Assembly (NCBI RefSeq): GCF_016863175.1
Contig: NZ_BOOJ01000075.1
Span: forward strand, 1 to 64,000
DNA from: Paraplanobispora siamensis
Lineage (GTDB): Bacteria; Actinomycetota; Actinomycetes; Streptosporangiales; Streptosporangiaceae
Length of the DNA stretch: 64,000 nucleotides
Reading direction: 5' to 3'
Positions 23,069-31,030 of the stretch are shown piece by piece; the stretch's first letter is position 1; every line of letters starts with the position of its first letter. Under the pieces are notes generated by a model, which saw only the letters and a program-made list of their open reading frames with translations, did no database searches and was not told the DNA's origin. Made by a program: the position numbers and the translations under genes.

Positions 23069-24139
23069 ATGGGAACCGCGACACGGGTACCGCAGACCCG
23101 GAGCATGGGCGGCGAGGAGCTCTCCGCCGATCACGCATGGGAGACGCTGCGCAAGTACGGCAGGTGGCATCTGGCCCGTGACTCTTATGTCCGGTTCCGG
23201 TACGGCGACGGCATGACGAACTCCCGCGCGCTGGCCTTCCAGGTCTGCCTGTCGATCATCCCCGGCGCCATCGCCCTCGTGGGGCTGAGCTCGGTGATCG
23301 ACCAGGAGCGCCTGGGCCAGGTGCTGGAGCTGACGCTGAGCCACCTGGCGCCGGGACCGGGAGCCGAGGCGGTCCAGGACGTGCTGGGCGACAGCCACCG
23401 GAGGGTGAGCAGCACCGGTGGCGCCGTCGCCCTGTGGCTCGGCCTGATCACCGCGCTGGTCTCGCTGACCAGCGCCATGGCCCAGATCGAGCGCGGCGCC
23501 AACCGCATCTACGGGGTGGAGCGCGACCGGCCGTTCCACCGCAAGTACGGCAGGGCCCTGCTGATGGCCGTGACCGCGGGCGCCTTCATGACGGCGGGGT
23601 TCGTCATGATGGTGGGCGGCGGCGCGATCGGCCGCGCGCTGGCCGAGGTCTACGGCTGGGACGAGCCCGCCAGGAACGCCTTCGTGCTGATCCGCTGGCC
23701 GCTGGGCTTCCTGCTCGCACTGATGTCCACCTCCGTACTGTTCCGCGCCGCCCCGCGCCGCAGACAACCCGGCCACACCTGGCTGGCCTTCGGCGCCCTG
23801 GTGGCCCTGGTCCTGTGGACCGTCTTCACGCTGCTGCTGGCGCTGTACACCGAGAGCAGCGGCACCTTCGGCGCCACCTACGGCCCGCTCACCGCCGTGA
23901 TGGCCCTGCTGCTGTGGGCCTTCCTCAGCTCGATGGCGCTGTTCCTGGGCCTGGCCTTCGCCGCCCAGCTGGAGGCCTGCCGCGCCGGAGACGCCACACC
24001 CAGCGGCCCCGACCCCGGCCCCACCGCGGAGGAAGAGCGCGAGCCCCTGGTGGGCGCCGTGGGCTCGGCGATCATCGCGGCCGTACGGACCACACTGCGG
24101 ATCCTGCGCCGCAGGACCGGCCAGCCGGGTAAGCCCTGA
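23069..24139 (+). CDS. YihY/virulence factor BrkB family membrane protein
   Basis: A 356-residue integral membrane protein with about six transmembrane segments and the family pattern RYGDGMTNSRALAFQVCLSIIPGAIALVGL, AQIERGANRIYGVERDRPFHRKYGRAL and SGTFGATYGPLTAVMALLLWAF. The C-terminal 55 residues are cytoplasmic and charged. Family function is unclear; some members are linked to envelope integrity, and an older RNase BN label was wrong. ATG 23069 is the likely start; ATG 23105 is an alternative. It is independent of the carboxylase, separated by tandem repeats. Confidence 0.88.
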   Translation: MGTATRVPQTRSMGGEELSADHAWETLRKYGRWHLARDSYVRFRYGDGMTNSRALAFQVCLSIIPGAIALVGLSSVIDQERLGQVLELTLSHLAPGPGAEAVQDVLGDSHRRVSSTGGAVALWLGLITALVSLTSAMAQIERGANRIYGVERDRPFHRKYGRALLMAVTAGAFMTAGFVMMVGGGAIGRALAEVYGWDEPARNAFVLIRWPLGFLLALMSTSVLFRAAPRRRQPGHTWLAFGALVALVLWTVFTLLLALYTESSGTFGATYGPLTAVMALLLWAFLSSMALFLGLAFAAQLEACRAGDATPSGPDPGPTAEEEREPLVGAVGSAIIAAVRTTLRILRRRTGQPGKP

Positions 24140-24180
24140 AGCGGCGGCGGGTGGGGTAGGGCGGTGCGCGCCGGACATCG

Positions 24181-24304
24181 GGCTTGTCCGTGGAGCGCGT
24201 CCCAGGCGGGTCTGCCTGTGAGGCGTGTCCGTCCGGGCCGTGGACCCGCCCGTGGGACGTGTCCCGGGTGGGCCGGGTGTGTTGCCCACCCACGCTGCGC
24301 CGCA
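24181..24304 (-). repeat. Inverted copy of the 33-bp repeat family
   Basis: Read on the minus strand, this stretch matches 24545-24680 across about 120 bp, with shared landmarks CGGCGCAG, GGGACACG, CCCACGGGCGGG and CCTCACAGGC. Together the two arms form a long imperfect inverted repeat around a hairpin-rich centre. No coding potential. Confidence 0.7.
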
Positions 24305-24403
24305 CGACAGTCGAGTCTGCCTGGGACACCAGGGCGCCGGTCGCCTCGGAACTCGGCGGGCGCCGAGCCGTGGAGGCTGCCCCCGGCCACGTCCCACAGC
24401 CGA

Positions 24404-24476
24404 TCACCGATGCTTGATGATCTCCACTGGGCCCTCGGCCTACTGATCATCACCGGCATGGGTCATGCATCGGTGA
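24404..24476. ncRNA. Candidate structured RNA element (nested stems)
   Basis: Two nested perfect stems: TCACCGATGC (24404-24413) pairs with GCATCGGTGA (24467-24476), and TGATGATC (24415-24422) pairs with GATCATCA (24445-24452). A small third hairpin (GCATGGGTCATGC) lies near the right arm. It occupies the centre of the large inverted repeat. No known RNA family is recognised, and it may equally be a DNA element such as a palindromic recombination or protein-binding site. Confidence 0.35.
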
Positions 24477-24544
24477 CCCCGTCATCCGGTCACTGATCGT
24501 CTGCGACCATCGGCCGGACGTCGAAGGTGTTCGCCTGGCTGCCA

Positions 24545-24852
24545 TGCGGCGCAGCCTGGGTGGCGACACCCGGTCCACCGGGGACACGCCCCACGGGCGG
24601 GCCCACGGCCCGGACGAACGTACCTCACAGGCGGACCCACCAGGGACGTGCCCCACAGGTAAGCCCACGGCCCGAACGGATGTCCTCCACGGATGGGCCC
24701 ACGGCTCGGACGGACGCACCTCACGGACAGACCCACCGCTCGGCCGGGCGCACTTCACCGATAGGTCGATCACTCGGCCGGTCGGGTGTGCTTCACGGGT
24801 GGGCGACACCCGGCCTGCCAGGGACGCGCCCCACAGGTGGGTCCACCGCCCG
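24545..24852 (+). repeat. Array of about eight degenerate 30-36 bp tandem repeats
   Basis: A non-coding array with a loose consensus of the form GGACGGACGCACCTCAC, then RGGYGGGCCCACCGCCC. Copies differ by several bases and in length, so this is an old repeat. The same unit recurs inverted at 24181-24304 and in another intergenic region at 44085-44207. Reading frames through it encode only Pro/Thr/Arg-rich nonsense. It lies in the 940-bp gene-free gap between the YihY gene and the methyltransferase. Confidence 0.75.
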
Positions 24853-25079
24853 CCGGAGGATATTCGGTTGAGGCCCGATCCCGGGCCGTCCTACGATCAC
24901 CGACCATGACGTTCTTTTTCCGCCTCCGTTAACACCCGTCGGCGAAGCGAGGAAGACCCCGTCGCCGACGAGGCGGGGTGGCGACGTGCCGCTCCGGGTT
25001 GACGTGGGAGAAGAACGATCATCATGCGCGTTCGCGCGATTTTTCTCACCGCTCCGCGTCCCGGCCTCCTCGCCGTCCC
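24853..25079. other. Intergenic region with hairpin before the methyltransferase
   Basis: No gene seen. CGTCGGCGA (24937-24945) and TCGCCGACG (24962-24970) form a 9-bp inverted repeat that could be a terminator or leader hairpin. A less GC-rich patch (GTTCTTTTTCC near 24911) may belong to a promoter. Confidence 0.4.
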
Positions 25080-26204
25080 GTGACGGCGGCGAGTCTGGTG
25101 GCACGGTGCGTTCACGGGCTGGAGCCGATACTCGCAGAGGAGATCCTCGAGCTCGGGCTGGGCACGATCACCCGCATGGGGCCCAGGGAGGTCCATTTCC
25201 GCACCCGGGGGCCGCAGCCGCGGGTCACCGGCCTGCGTACCGCGGACGACGTGTTCCTGCTGGCCGCGCGCTGTGAGGACGTCGGCGCGGCCAGGAGGGA
25301 CGCGGCCGGGCTCGCCCGGCTGGCCGGCCTGGCCGACCCCGGCCGGCTGCTGCGGCTGCGCGGCGAGCACGGAGGACCGGGCGCCTTCACCGGGGTGGAG
25401 GTGTCGGCTTCGTTCGTGGGCGGGCGCAACTTCAACCGTTATGACGCCGAGGACGCGGTCGGCCGTGCCCTGGCCCGGCGGCTGGGGGTCGACTACCACT
25501 CACGGCGGGCGGGGACGGCGCCCCCGGCCGGCCACAGCGGGTGGCGGGTGACCCTCGACGGCGCGTACGCCACCCTGATGCTGCGTGTCGCCGGCCGGCC
25601 CCTGCACCGCCGCGACTACAAGCGGTGCTCGATTCCGGGGACCCTGCACCCTCCGCTGGCGGCGGCCATGGCGCGCATGGCCGGCATCCGCCCCGGCCAC
25701 CGGGTCCTCGACCCCTGCTGCGGCGCCGGGACGCTGCTGATCGAGGCGGGCGGGCAGCAGCCGGAGGCTCGCCTGTACGGCTTCGACCTGGCATGGGAGG
25801 CGCTGCGCGCGGCGGGGGAGAACGCCGCGGGCACGCCCGTGACCGTGGGCCGGGCCGACGCCGGCCGCCTGCCGGTGCCGGACGGCGCCGTCGACCGGGT
25901 GCTGAGCAACCCGCCGTGGGGAGGGCAGGTCACGGCGGGCGGGCTGCTGGCCGCCGCGCCCTCGCGCTGGTGGGCGGAGCTGCGCCGGGTCCTGGCGCCC
26001 GGCGGGCAGGCCGTGGTCCTGCTCCCCGACGTCGGCGGCCTGGCCGCCGGGATCGCCCAGGGGCTGGTACCGACGCACCTTCAGCGCATCCGGGTCTCGG
26101 GGGCCGTCTCGTTCCTCGTCCGGCTGGCGTCGTCCGGCGGGCCGTCCGGGATGACCGGGTGGAGGCCGACGGCGTCCAGCCCTGCCGGCAGGAGGAGCCG
26201 GTGA
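25080..26204 (+). CDS. THUMP-type RNA methyltransferase (Trm11/Trm14/RlmL-like)
   Basis: A 374-residue SAM-dependent methyltransferase. The N-terminal 170 residues resemble the ferredoxin-like/THUMP RNA-binding part of this family (LVARCVHGLEPILAEEILELG). The catalytic domain has the SAM motif VLDPCCGAGTLLIEAG (209-224), an acidic residue in YGFDLAWEAL, and the active-site motif NPPW (277-280) used for N2-guanine methylation. It likely modifies tRNA or rRNA. GTG 25080 is the best start. The last 25 codons run into the remains of a convergent secreted-protein gene, so the natural C-terminus may have been altered. Confidence 0.82.
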   Translation: MTAASLVARCVHGLEPILAEEILELGLGTITRMGPREVHFRTRGPQPRVTGLRTADDVFLLAARCEDVGAARRDAAGLARLAGLADPGRLLRLRGEHGGPGAFTGVEVSASFVGGRNFNRYDAEDAVGRALARRLGVDYHSRRAGTAPPAGHSGWRVTLDGAYATLMLRVAGRPLHRRDYKRCSIPGTLHPPLAAAMARMAGIRPGHRVLDPCCGAGTLLIEAGGQQPEARLYGFDLAWEALRAAGENAAGTPVTVGRADAGRLPVPDGAVDRVLSNPPWGGQVTAGGLLAAAPSRWWAELRRVLAPGGQAVVLLPDVGGLAAGIAQGLVPTHLQRIRVSGAVSFLVRLASSGGPSGMTGWRPTASSPAGRRSR

Positions 26205-26569
26205 CTCCGTCGTCGCAGCCTTCGACGATGAACCGGTAGGGGCCGGTGGTGGCCTGCCGCACCCGGATGCGCCCGCTGGTGCCGCCACCGGACTCGCGCT
26301 GCTCCCCGCCCACACTCCGTTGAGGTAGACGTCACGCGAGGAGGTGACGGGGCAGCCGAGGGCGCTGTTCTGCCGCCCAGCCGGTTTCGGCGGGTACCGA
26401 TGCGGCCGCCGACGGAGATCCCGCCGCCGCACGGGGCCGTCCGGGACACGGCCGCCGAGGCCGGGGTCGTGGACGCGGCCTCGGCGGGGGAGGCGAGCGC
26501 GAGGCCGGTCGCCACGGTGGCGGTGGCGGTGGCGGTCAGGCCGAGTACGGCGCGGTGGATGTGTCCCAT
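26200..26569 (-). pseudogene. Frameshifted secreted small-protein gene
   Basis: An ATG at 26569 opens with a clear signal peptide (MGHIHRAVLGLTATATATVA, then TGLALASPAEA-AS). After about residue 55 sensible sequence continues in a second frame (NSALGCPVTSSRDVYLNGV, near 26300-26370) and then a third (GRIRVRQATTGPYRFIVEGC, then DDGVTGSSC, near 26205-26275). Each part has strongly GC-rich third positions in its own frame, so I read one secreted protein of about 110-120 residues broken by two frameshifts. No clean stop is found, and its 3' end overlaps the convergent methyltransferase gene. Sequencing error is an alternative. Confidence 0.55.
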
Positions 26570-26701
26570 GGTGTTCTTCCTTCCATCGTCGAGCGGTGTG
26601 CCGAGCTCGACGATGTCCTCTGCGGGCGGTCCGGCGGATCCTGGCTGTCCCGGCTCCGCCCGGGGGTTTTCCCTGGTCCTGCGCCCGGGTTCTCCCGTCT
26701 C

Positions 26702-26738
26702 GGCCTTCCGTTCCGGCCTTCCGTTCCGGCCTTCGGCC
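26702..26738. repeat. 13-bp tandem repeat (2.8 copies)
   Basis: GGCCTTCCGTTCC is repeated nearly three times in the 240-bp divergent intergenic region between the broken secreted-protein gene and the peptidase. No other structure is evident here. Confidence 0.75.
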
Positions 26739-26812
26739 TCCCGACCCCCCTTCCCGTGCCCTCCCGACAGCAGGGTGGCGCATTTATGACAGCGCTGTTG
26801 TATTTTGGGGCG

Positions 26813-27784
26813 ATGTCTTCTCCGTATCCTCCGATCGAGCCCTACGACCACGGCCACCTCGACACCGGCGACGGCAACCTCGTCTACTGGGAGGCCTGCG
26901 GCAACCCCGACGGCAAGCCCGCGCTCGTCGTCCACGGCGGTCCCGGGTCGGGCTGCAGCGAGGGCCAGCGCCGCGGCTTCGATCCCGAGCGCTACCGCAT
27001 CATCCTGTTCGACCAGCGCAACTGCGGCCGGAGCCTGCCGCACGCCGCCGATCCGGCCACCGATCTGACCGCCAACACCACCCACCACCTGGTCGCCGAC
27101 ATGGAACGGCTGCGCGAGCACCTCGGCGTCGAGCGCTGGCTGCTGTACGGCGGATCGTGGGGTTCCACGCTGATGCTCGCCTACGCCGAGGCCCACCCCG
27201 AGCGGGTCTCGGAGATGGTCATCTGCGGCGTCACCATGACCCGGCGTTCCGAGATCGAATGGCTCTATCAGGGGGTCGGGCGGTTCTTCCCCGAGCAGTG
27301 GGAACGCTTCCGCGCGGGGGTGCCCGGATCCGCGCGCGACGGCGACATATTCGGCCTGCTGGCCGCCTACGCCCGGCTGGTCTCCGATCCCGATCCCGAG
27401 GTACGCGCCAAGGCCGCCCACGACTGGACGGCCTGGGAGGACGCGGTGATCTCCCTGGAGGTCAACGGCAGGCCGAACGCCTACAGCGACCGCCCGCCCG
27501 CCGCGTTGCAGGCCATGGTCCGCATCTGCAGCCACTACTTCTCCAACGCCGCCTGGCTGGAGGAGGGCGTTCTGCTGCGCGAGGCGCACCGGCTGGCGGG
27601 CATCCCCGGGGTGCTCATCCACGGCCGCTTCGACCTGGGCGGGCCGCTGGAGAACGCCTGGCAGCTGGCCCGCGCCTGGCCCGACGCTCGGCTGGTGGTC
27701 GTGGAGGACTCCGGGCACACCGGCAGTTCGACCATGAGCCATGAGGTCATGACCGCTCTGAACGGCTTCGCGGGCCGGACCTGA
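26813..27784 (+). CDS. pip: Proline iminopeptidase (alpha/beta hydrolase, peptidase family S33)
   Basis: A 323-residue enzyme that removes N-terminal proline from peptides. It shows HGGPGSG (41-47, oxyanion region), FDQRNCGRS, the nucleophile elbow GGSWGS (serine 115), GRFDLGGP (catalytic aspartate) and DSGHTGSS (catalytic histidine), the standard S33 pattern at normal length. No signal peptide, so cytoplasmic. ATG 26813 is chosen for the family N-terminus. TATTTT lies 7 bases upstream, so the transcript could be leaderless. An in-frame ATG at 26786 is an alternative. Confidence 0.93.
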   Translation: MSSPYPPIEPYDHGHLDTGDGNLVYWEACGNPDGKPALVVHGGPGSGCSEGQRRGFDPERYRIILFDQRNCGRSLPHAADPATDLTANTTHHLVADMERLREHLGVERWLLYGGSWGSTLMLAYAEAHPERVSEMVICGVTMTRRSEIEWLYQGVGRFFPEQWERFRAGVPGSARDGDIFGLLAAYARLVSDPDPEVRAKAAHDWTAWEDAVISLEVNGRPNAYSDRPPAALQAMVRICSHYFSNAAWLEEGVLLREAHRLAGIPGVLIHGRFDLGGPLENAWQLARAWPDARLVVVEDSGHTGSSTMSHEVMTALNGFAGRT

Positions 27785-28177
27785 GCCGGAGCGGGGCGGG
27801 GGCGGGCGGGGCGGGAAAAATCGTTCGCGATCGGAGGCGGGGCGCTGTTAGCCTCCGTGACGTCCTGTCGGCGGATCCCGGGCTCCCACGCTCCGGGACG
27901 ACCTTGGGCCTCGCGCCCTGGAAAGTAGCGGTCAATGCCCCGGTCCTGGTCAGCGCCCGGCGTGCCTCGTGGCACCGCGGTCGGATCCCGCCGCTGACGC
28001 ATCACACGCACGCGTCACTTCGTACGCGTCGCTCCGTACCGGCCTGACCTCCGCCGTGACGGCCTGTCCCGCCCGCGCGCCGCGCGGGCGGCATCGGCCG
28101 TGACCACCGTCTCACGAGACACGCTCGGCGCTCCCTTGCTGCCCTGAATCACGAAATCCGGCAAGGAGCCACCCGAG
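27785..28177 (+). other. Long structured leader region before the RNHCP genes
   Basis: A 390-bp stretch with no convincing ORF but several hairpins: GGAGGC/GCCTCC (27833-27856), TCCCGG/CCGGGA (27876-27898), GGGC/GCCC (27906-27918) and GTGCC/GGCAC (about 27962-27975). CGGCGG (27869-27874) can pair with CCGCCG (27988-27993) to close these as a multi-branch junction. The single-stranded core between the second and third hairpins is purine-rich (GGAAAGTAGCGGTCAA). This could be a cis-regulatory RNA for the downstream gene; I cannot match it to a known riboswitch. Confidence 0.35.
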
Positions 28178-28543
28178 ATGACCAACACCGGTTCCCGCTC
28201 TGTACTGCGGACCGAGACCTTCGCCTGCGTGCGCTGCGGCCTCACCGTGACCGCGCTGGCCCCGGACGGCAGACGGCGCAACCACTGCCCGAGCTGCCTG
28301 CACTCCCGGCACATCCTCGACCATGTCGAGGGCGGGCCGTCCGAATGCCGTTCGCGGATGACCCCGATCTCCATCGCGGTGCCGCGCAGCGGCGACTGGA
28401 TGCTCATCCACCGCTGCGTGCGCTGCGGCGAGCTGACCTCCAGCCCGCTCAGCGGCGACGACAACCAGCTCCTGCTCATGCGGCTGGCCGTACGGCCGCT
28501 CGCGCAGCCGCCGTTCCCGCTGGAAGGGTTCGGTGACCTGTGA
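28178..28543 (+). CDS. RNHCP domain zinc-binding protein
   Basis: A 121-residue protein with the eponymous RNHCPSC motif. Two zinc-ribbon CxxC pairs are followed by matching cysteines: FACVRCGL, RRNHCPSCLHSRH and HRCVRCGE. It ends with SGDDNQLLLMRLAVRPLAQPPFP. The family is mostly actinobacterial and of unknown function; zinc binding is very likely from the cysteine pattern. ATG follows AAGGAG. It overlaps no gene, but a second RNHCP gene starts 31 bp downstream, so the two are probably co-transcribed. The long hairpin-rich region upstream may regulate it. Confidence 0.9.
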   Translation: MTNTGSRSVLRTETFACVRCGLTVTALAPDGRRRNHCPSCLHSRHILDHVEGGPSECRSRMTPISIAVPRSGDWMLIHRCVRCGELTSSPLSGDDNQLLLMRLAVRPLAQPPFPLEGFGDL

Positions 28544-28574
28544 GCGACGGACGAGGATGAGGGGGGACGCCGCC

Positions 28575-28982
28575 ATGCCACGACGTAAACCGCATCAGCA
28601 CAGACCGCAACGGCGCAAAGAGGTGCGGCCCCGGCCCGGCGGGCAGGGCGACGCCTTCCGCTGCGTCGGCTGCCGCCTGGAGGTGCCGCTGGCCGCCCCG
28701 GGCACCGCCCACCGCAACCACTGCCCGACCTGCCTGACCAGCCTGCACGTCGACCGCCGGGTGCCCGGCGACCGCCGGTCGACGTGCAGGGGCCGGATGA
28801 CGGCGTTGGGCGTGGAGGTACGGGGGGACGGGGAGTGGGTGATCATCCACCACTGCCTGGCCTGCGGCGAGCTCAGCGCCAACCGCATCGCCGGGGACGA
28901 CAACGCCTTGGCCCTGCTGCGGGTGGCCCTGCGCCCGTTGTCCGGCCCCCGCCTGCCCCTGCTGCAGCGCGGCGCTCTCTAG
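28575..28982 (+). CDS. RNHCP domain zinc-binding protein, second copy
   Basis: A 135-residue paralogue of the preceding gene with the same order of motifs: FRCVGCRL, HRNHCPTCLTSLH, HHCLACGE and GDDNALALLRVALRPL. It differs by a basic N-terminal extension (MPRRKPHQHRPQRRKEVRPR) that could bind nucleic acid. I chose ATG 28575 because GAGGGGGGAC lies at the right distance. Tandem duplication followed by addition of a basic tail is the simplest reading. Function unknown. Confidence 0.88.
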   Translation: MPRRKPHQHRPQRRKEVRPRPGGQGDAFRCVGCRLEVPLAAPGTAHRNHCPTCLTSLHVDRRVPGDRRSTCRGRMTALGVEVRGDGEWVIIHHCLACGELSANRIAGDDNALALLRVALRPLSGPRLPLLQRGAL

Positions 28983-29113
28983 GGAGCCGGATCTTCCCGC
29001 CTGCCGCGGTCGCGAACGCCTTTCCCGTCGCGCGGTCGGATGAATGCCTCATATCCGAACGCGGCTCGCCGATGGAGTGGGGAATCACCGGACAGATGAC
29101 GGAGGGGCTGGGG

Positions 29114-30904
29114 ATGGCAGGGCGGCCGTTGCTGGCGTTGCTGTTCGTGGTCTCCGCGGTGGTGGCCGCCTGGGTGGCCGCCGTCGGGTGGCGGCGCCGC
29201 GGGTCGGCGTCGGCGGTCGGCGCGCTGGCGTTCGTGGCGGCCTCCATCGCCGGATGGTCGGCGATGGACGGGCTCGTCGTCATGGCGGTCGACGCCGGTA
29301 CGGCGCGCATGCTCCAGGCGGCGAAGTTCCTCGCCGTGAGCCTGGTGCCGGCGGGGCTGCTGTGCCTGGCACTGGCCGTGGTCGACCGCCGGTGGCACCC
29401 CGCGCGCCGTACCGTGGCGCTGCTGGGCATCGAGCCGGTCCTGGTCCAGATCGCGATCCTCACCAGCCCGTGGCATCACGGCTTCTTCCGGGCCACGGAC
29501 ACGGCCGATCCGCTGGGCGTGGTCACACCCGAGGTCGGCCCGCTGTTCTGGGTCCACACCGTCTACAGCTACCTGCTGATGGCCGCGGCCATGGCGCGGC
29601 TGGTGCGGGCGTCGATCGTCGGCCCCCCCGCCCAGCGCAAGCTGTACGTCAGCGTCCTGGCCGGCGCCCTGGCGCCGATAGCGGCCAACGCCGCCAGCCT
29701 GACCAGACTGGTGCCCGTCACCGGCCTGACCTCGGTCGGTTTCTCGCTCACCACGGTCATCATCTACTGGGCGCTGGTGCGCCGTTCCCTGCCCGAACTG
29801 GTGCCGGTGGCGCGTGACCGGGTCTTCGACATGATCGGCGACGCGGTGGTCACCATCGACGCCACCGGCCGCATCCTGGACCTGAACGCCGCCGCCGAGC
29901 GCATGCTGCGCCGGCTGCGTCCCGGCCTGCCCGACCGGCTGGCCGGGCTGTCGATGGTGGACCTGCTCGGCGCGCTGCCGTCTCCCGAAGGCGGGCAGAG
30001 CGATGCGACCTTCACCGACGCCGCGGGCTGTGAGGTCGATCTGGACGTGCACTCCAGCGTCCTGTACGACCGCCGGGGAGGTCACGCGGGCTGGGCCGTG
30101 ATCACCAGGGACGTCACCGCCCTGAACCGGCAGCGGCGCGATCTGCAGCAGGCCAACGCCCGGCTGCAGGAGAAGCAGGACGAGCTGGAACGGACCAATA
30201 CCCGGCTGCGCGACAAGCAGGACGAGCTGGAGCAGGCCAACGCCCGGCTGCGCGACAAGCAGGACGAGCTGGAGCAGGCCAACGCCCGGCTGCACGACAA
30301 GCAGGACGAACTGGAACGCGGAAACGCCCAGCTGCGCGCGCAACTGCGCACCATCGAGCTGCTCCGCGCCGACCTGGCCGAGCAGGCGGCCCGGGACGCG
30401 CTGACCGGCCTGCACAACCGCCGTCACCTGATGCAGCACCTGACCTCGGCGATCATCGAGGCTGACGACGACCGGCCGCTGAGCCTGGCCCTGCTGGACA
30501 TCGATCACTTCAAGCAGGTCAACGACCGCTACGGCCACCGCGCCGGTGACGAGGTCCTGGTCGCCTTCGCCGAGCTGCTCGGCCGGCAGGTGCGCCGCAG
30601 TGACATCGTGGCCCGCTACGGCGGGGAGGAGTTCGTGGTGGTGTTCGCCGGAGCGGACGCCGAACAGGCCCGGGCCCGTATGGACGCGCTGCGTGAACGG
30701 CTCGCCGAGCGGTCCGTGGAGGCCGACGGGCACCTGCTGACCGTCACCTTCAGCGCCGGGGTGGCCACCGCGACGCCGGGGATCAGCGCCGACGACCTGC
30801 TGCACGCCGCCGACCAGGCGCTGTACGCGGCCAAGCACGGCGGCCGCAACCAGGTCCGGGTGGCCGGGGCACCGGAGCCGGGGACGTCGCAGAGCGCCGC
30901 GTGA
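29114..30904 (+). CDS. Membrane diguanylate cyclase: 7TM sensor, PAS, repetitive coiled coil, GGDEF
   Basis: A protein of about 596 residues. Residues 1-225 hold seven or so membrane segments of the histidine-kinase N-terminal 7TM type. A PAS-like domain (about 235-340: DRVFDMIGDAVVTIDATGRIL) is followed by a coiled coil built from four 14-residue repeats (NARLRDKQDELEQA type). A GGDEF domain follows with active site GGEEF, substrate contacts in DIDHFKQVNDRYGHRAGDEVL, and an inhibitory RxxD site (RRSD) five residues before GGEEF. It should make cyclic di-GMP and be product-inhibited. ATG 29114 has GGAGGGG; ATG 29072 is an alternative start. Confidence 0.9.
   Translation: MAGRPLLALLFVVSAVVAAWVAAVGWRRRGSASAVGALAFVAASIAGWSAMDGLVVMAVDAGTARMLQAAKFLAVSLVPAGLLCLALAVVDRRWHPARRTVALLGIEPVLVQIAILTSPWHHGFFRATDTADPLGVVTPEVGPLFWVHTVYSYLLMAAAMARLVRASIVGPPAQRKLYVSVLAGALAPIAANAASLTRLVPVTGLTSVGFSLTTVIIYWALVRRSLPELVPVARDRVFDMIGDAVVTIDATGRILDLNAAAERMLRRLRPGLPDRLAGLSMVDLLGALPSPEGGQSDATFTDAAGCEVDLDVHSSVLYDRRGGHAGWAVITRDVTALNRQRRDLQQANARLQEKQDELERTNTRLRDKQDELEQANARLRDKQDELEQANARLHDKQDELERGNAQLRAQLRTIELLRADLAEQAARDALTGLHNRRHLMQHLTSAIIEADDDRPLSLALLDIDHFKQVNDRYGHRAGDEVLVAFAELLGRQVRRSDIVARYGGEEFVVVFAGADAEQARARMDALRERLAERSVEADGHLLTVTFSAGVATATPGISADDLLHAADQALYAAKHGGRNQVRVAGAPEPGTSQSAA
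30155..30322 (+). repeat. 42-bp in-frame tandem repeat coding the coiled coil
   Basis: Four near-identical 42-base units encode 14-residue coiled-coil repeats between the PAS and GGDEF domains. Fourteen residues are two heptads, so whole units can be gained or lost while keeping helical register. Confidence 0.9.
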
Positions 30905-30939
30905 ACCTGCCGCGGTGAGGAGCCGCCCGCGAGCGCGGG

Positions 30940-31030
30940 GTCAGGGGCACTCCGCACGGCGCAACCTCCTCGGGACGAGGTCAGAGGTGTTCCGGTGCGG
31001 CGCAGCCTCCTCGGGGCGGGGTCAGAGGTA
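30940..31030. repeat. 40/41-bp tandem repeat spanning the sulfotransferase stop codon
   Basis: Two full units and a partial third. Each begins GTCAGRGG, whose complement contains CCTCTGAC or a near match, and the third copy holds the real TGA of the sulfotransferase gene. The sequence after the stop codon has therefore been duplicated together with the stop. Confidence 0.85.

Noticed and set aside
24404-24476. A tRNA gene in the hairpin-rich centre
   Set aside because: No T-loop (GTTCGA) or acceptor/anticodon geometry is present; stem lengths do not fit.
24545-24852. A CRISPR array
   Set aside because: The units are degenerate and directly adjacent, with no regular unique spacers and no cas genes in the window.
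24170-24900. Several 80-120-codon frames on both strands through the repeat block
   Set aside because: They encode only low-complexity Pro/Arg/Thr sequence made by the repeats, in every frame, and have no ribosome sites.
27785-28177. A known riboswitch (cobalamin, SAM-IV, c-di-AMP) in the RNHCP leader
   Set aside because: None of the conserved core sequences of those classes could be found by eye; only generic hairpins remain.
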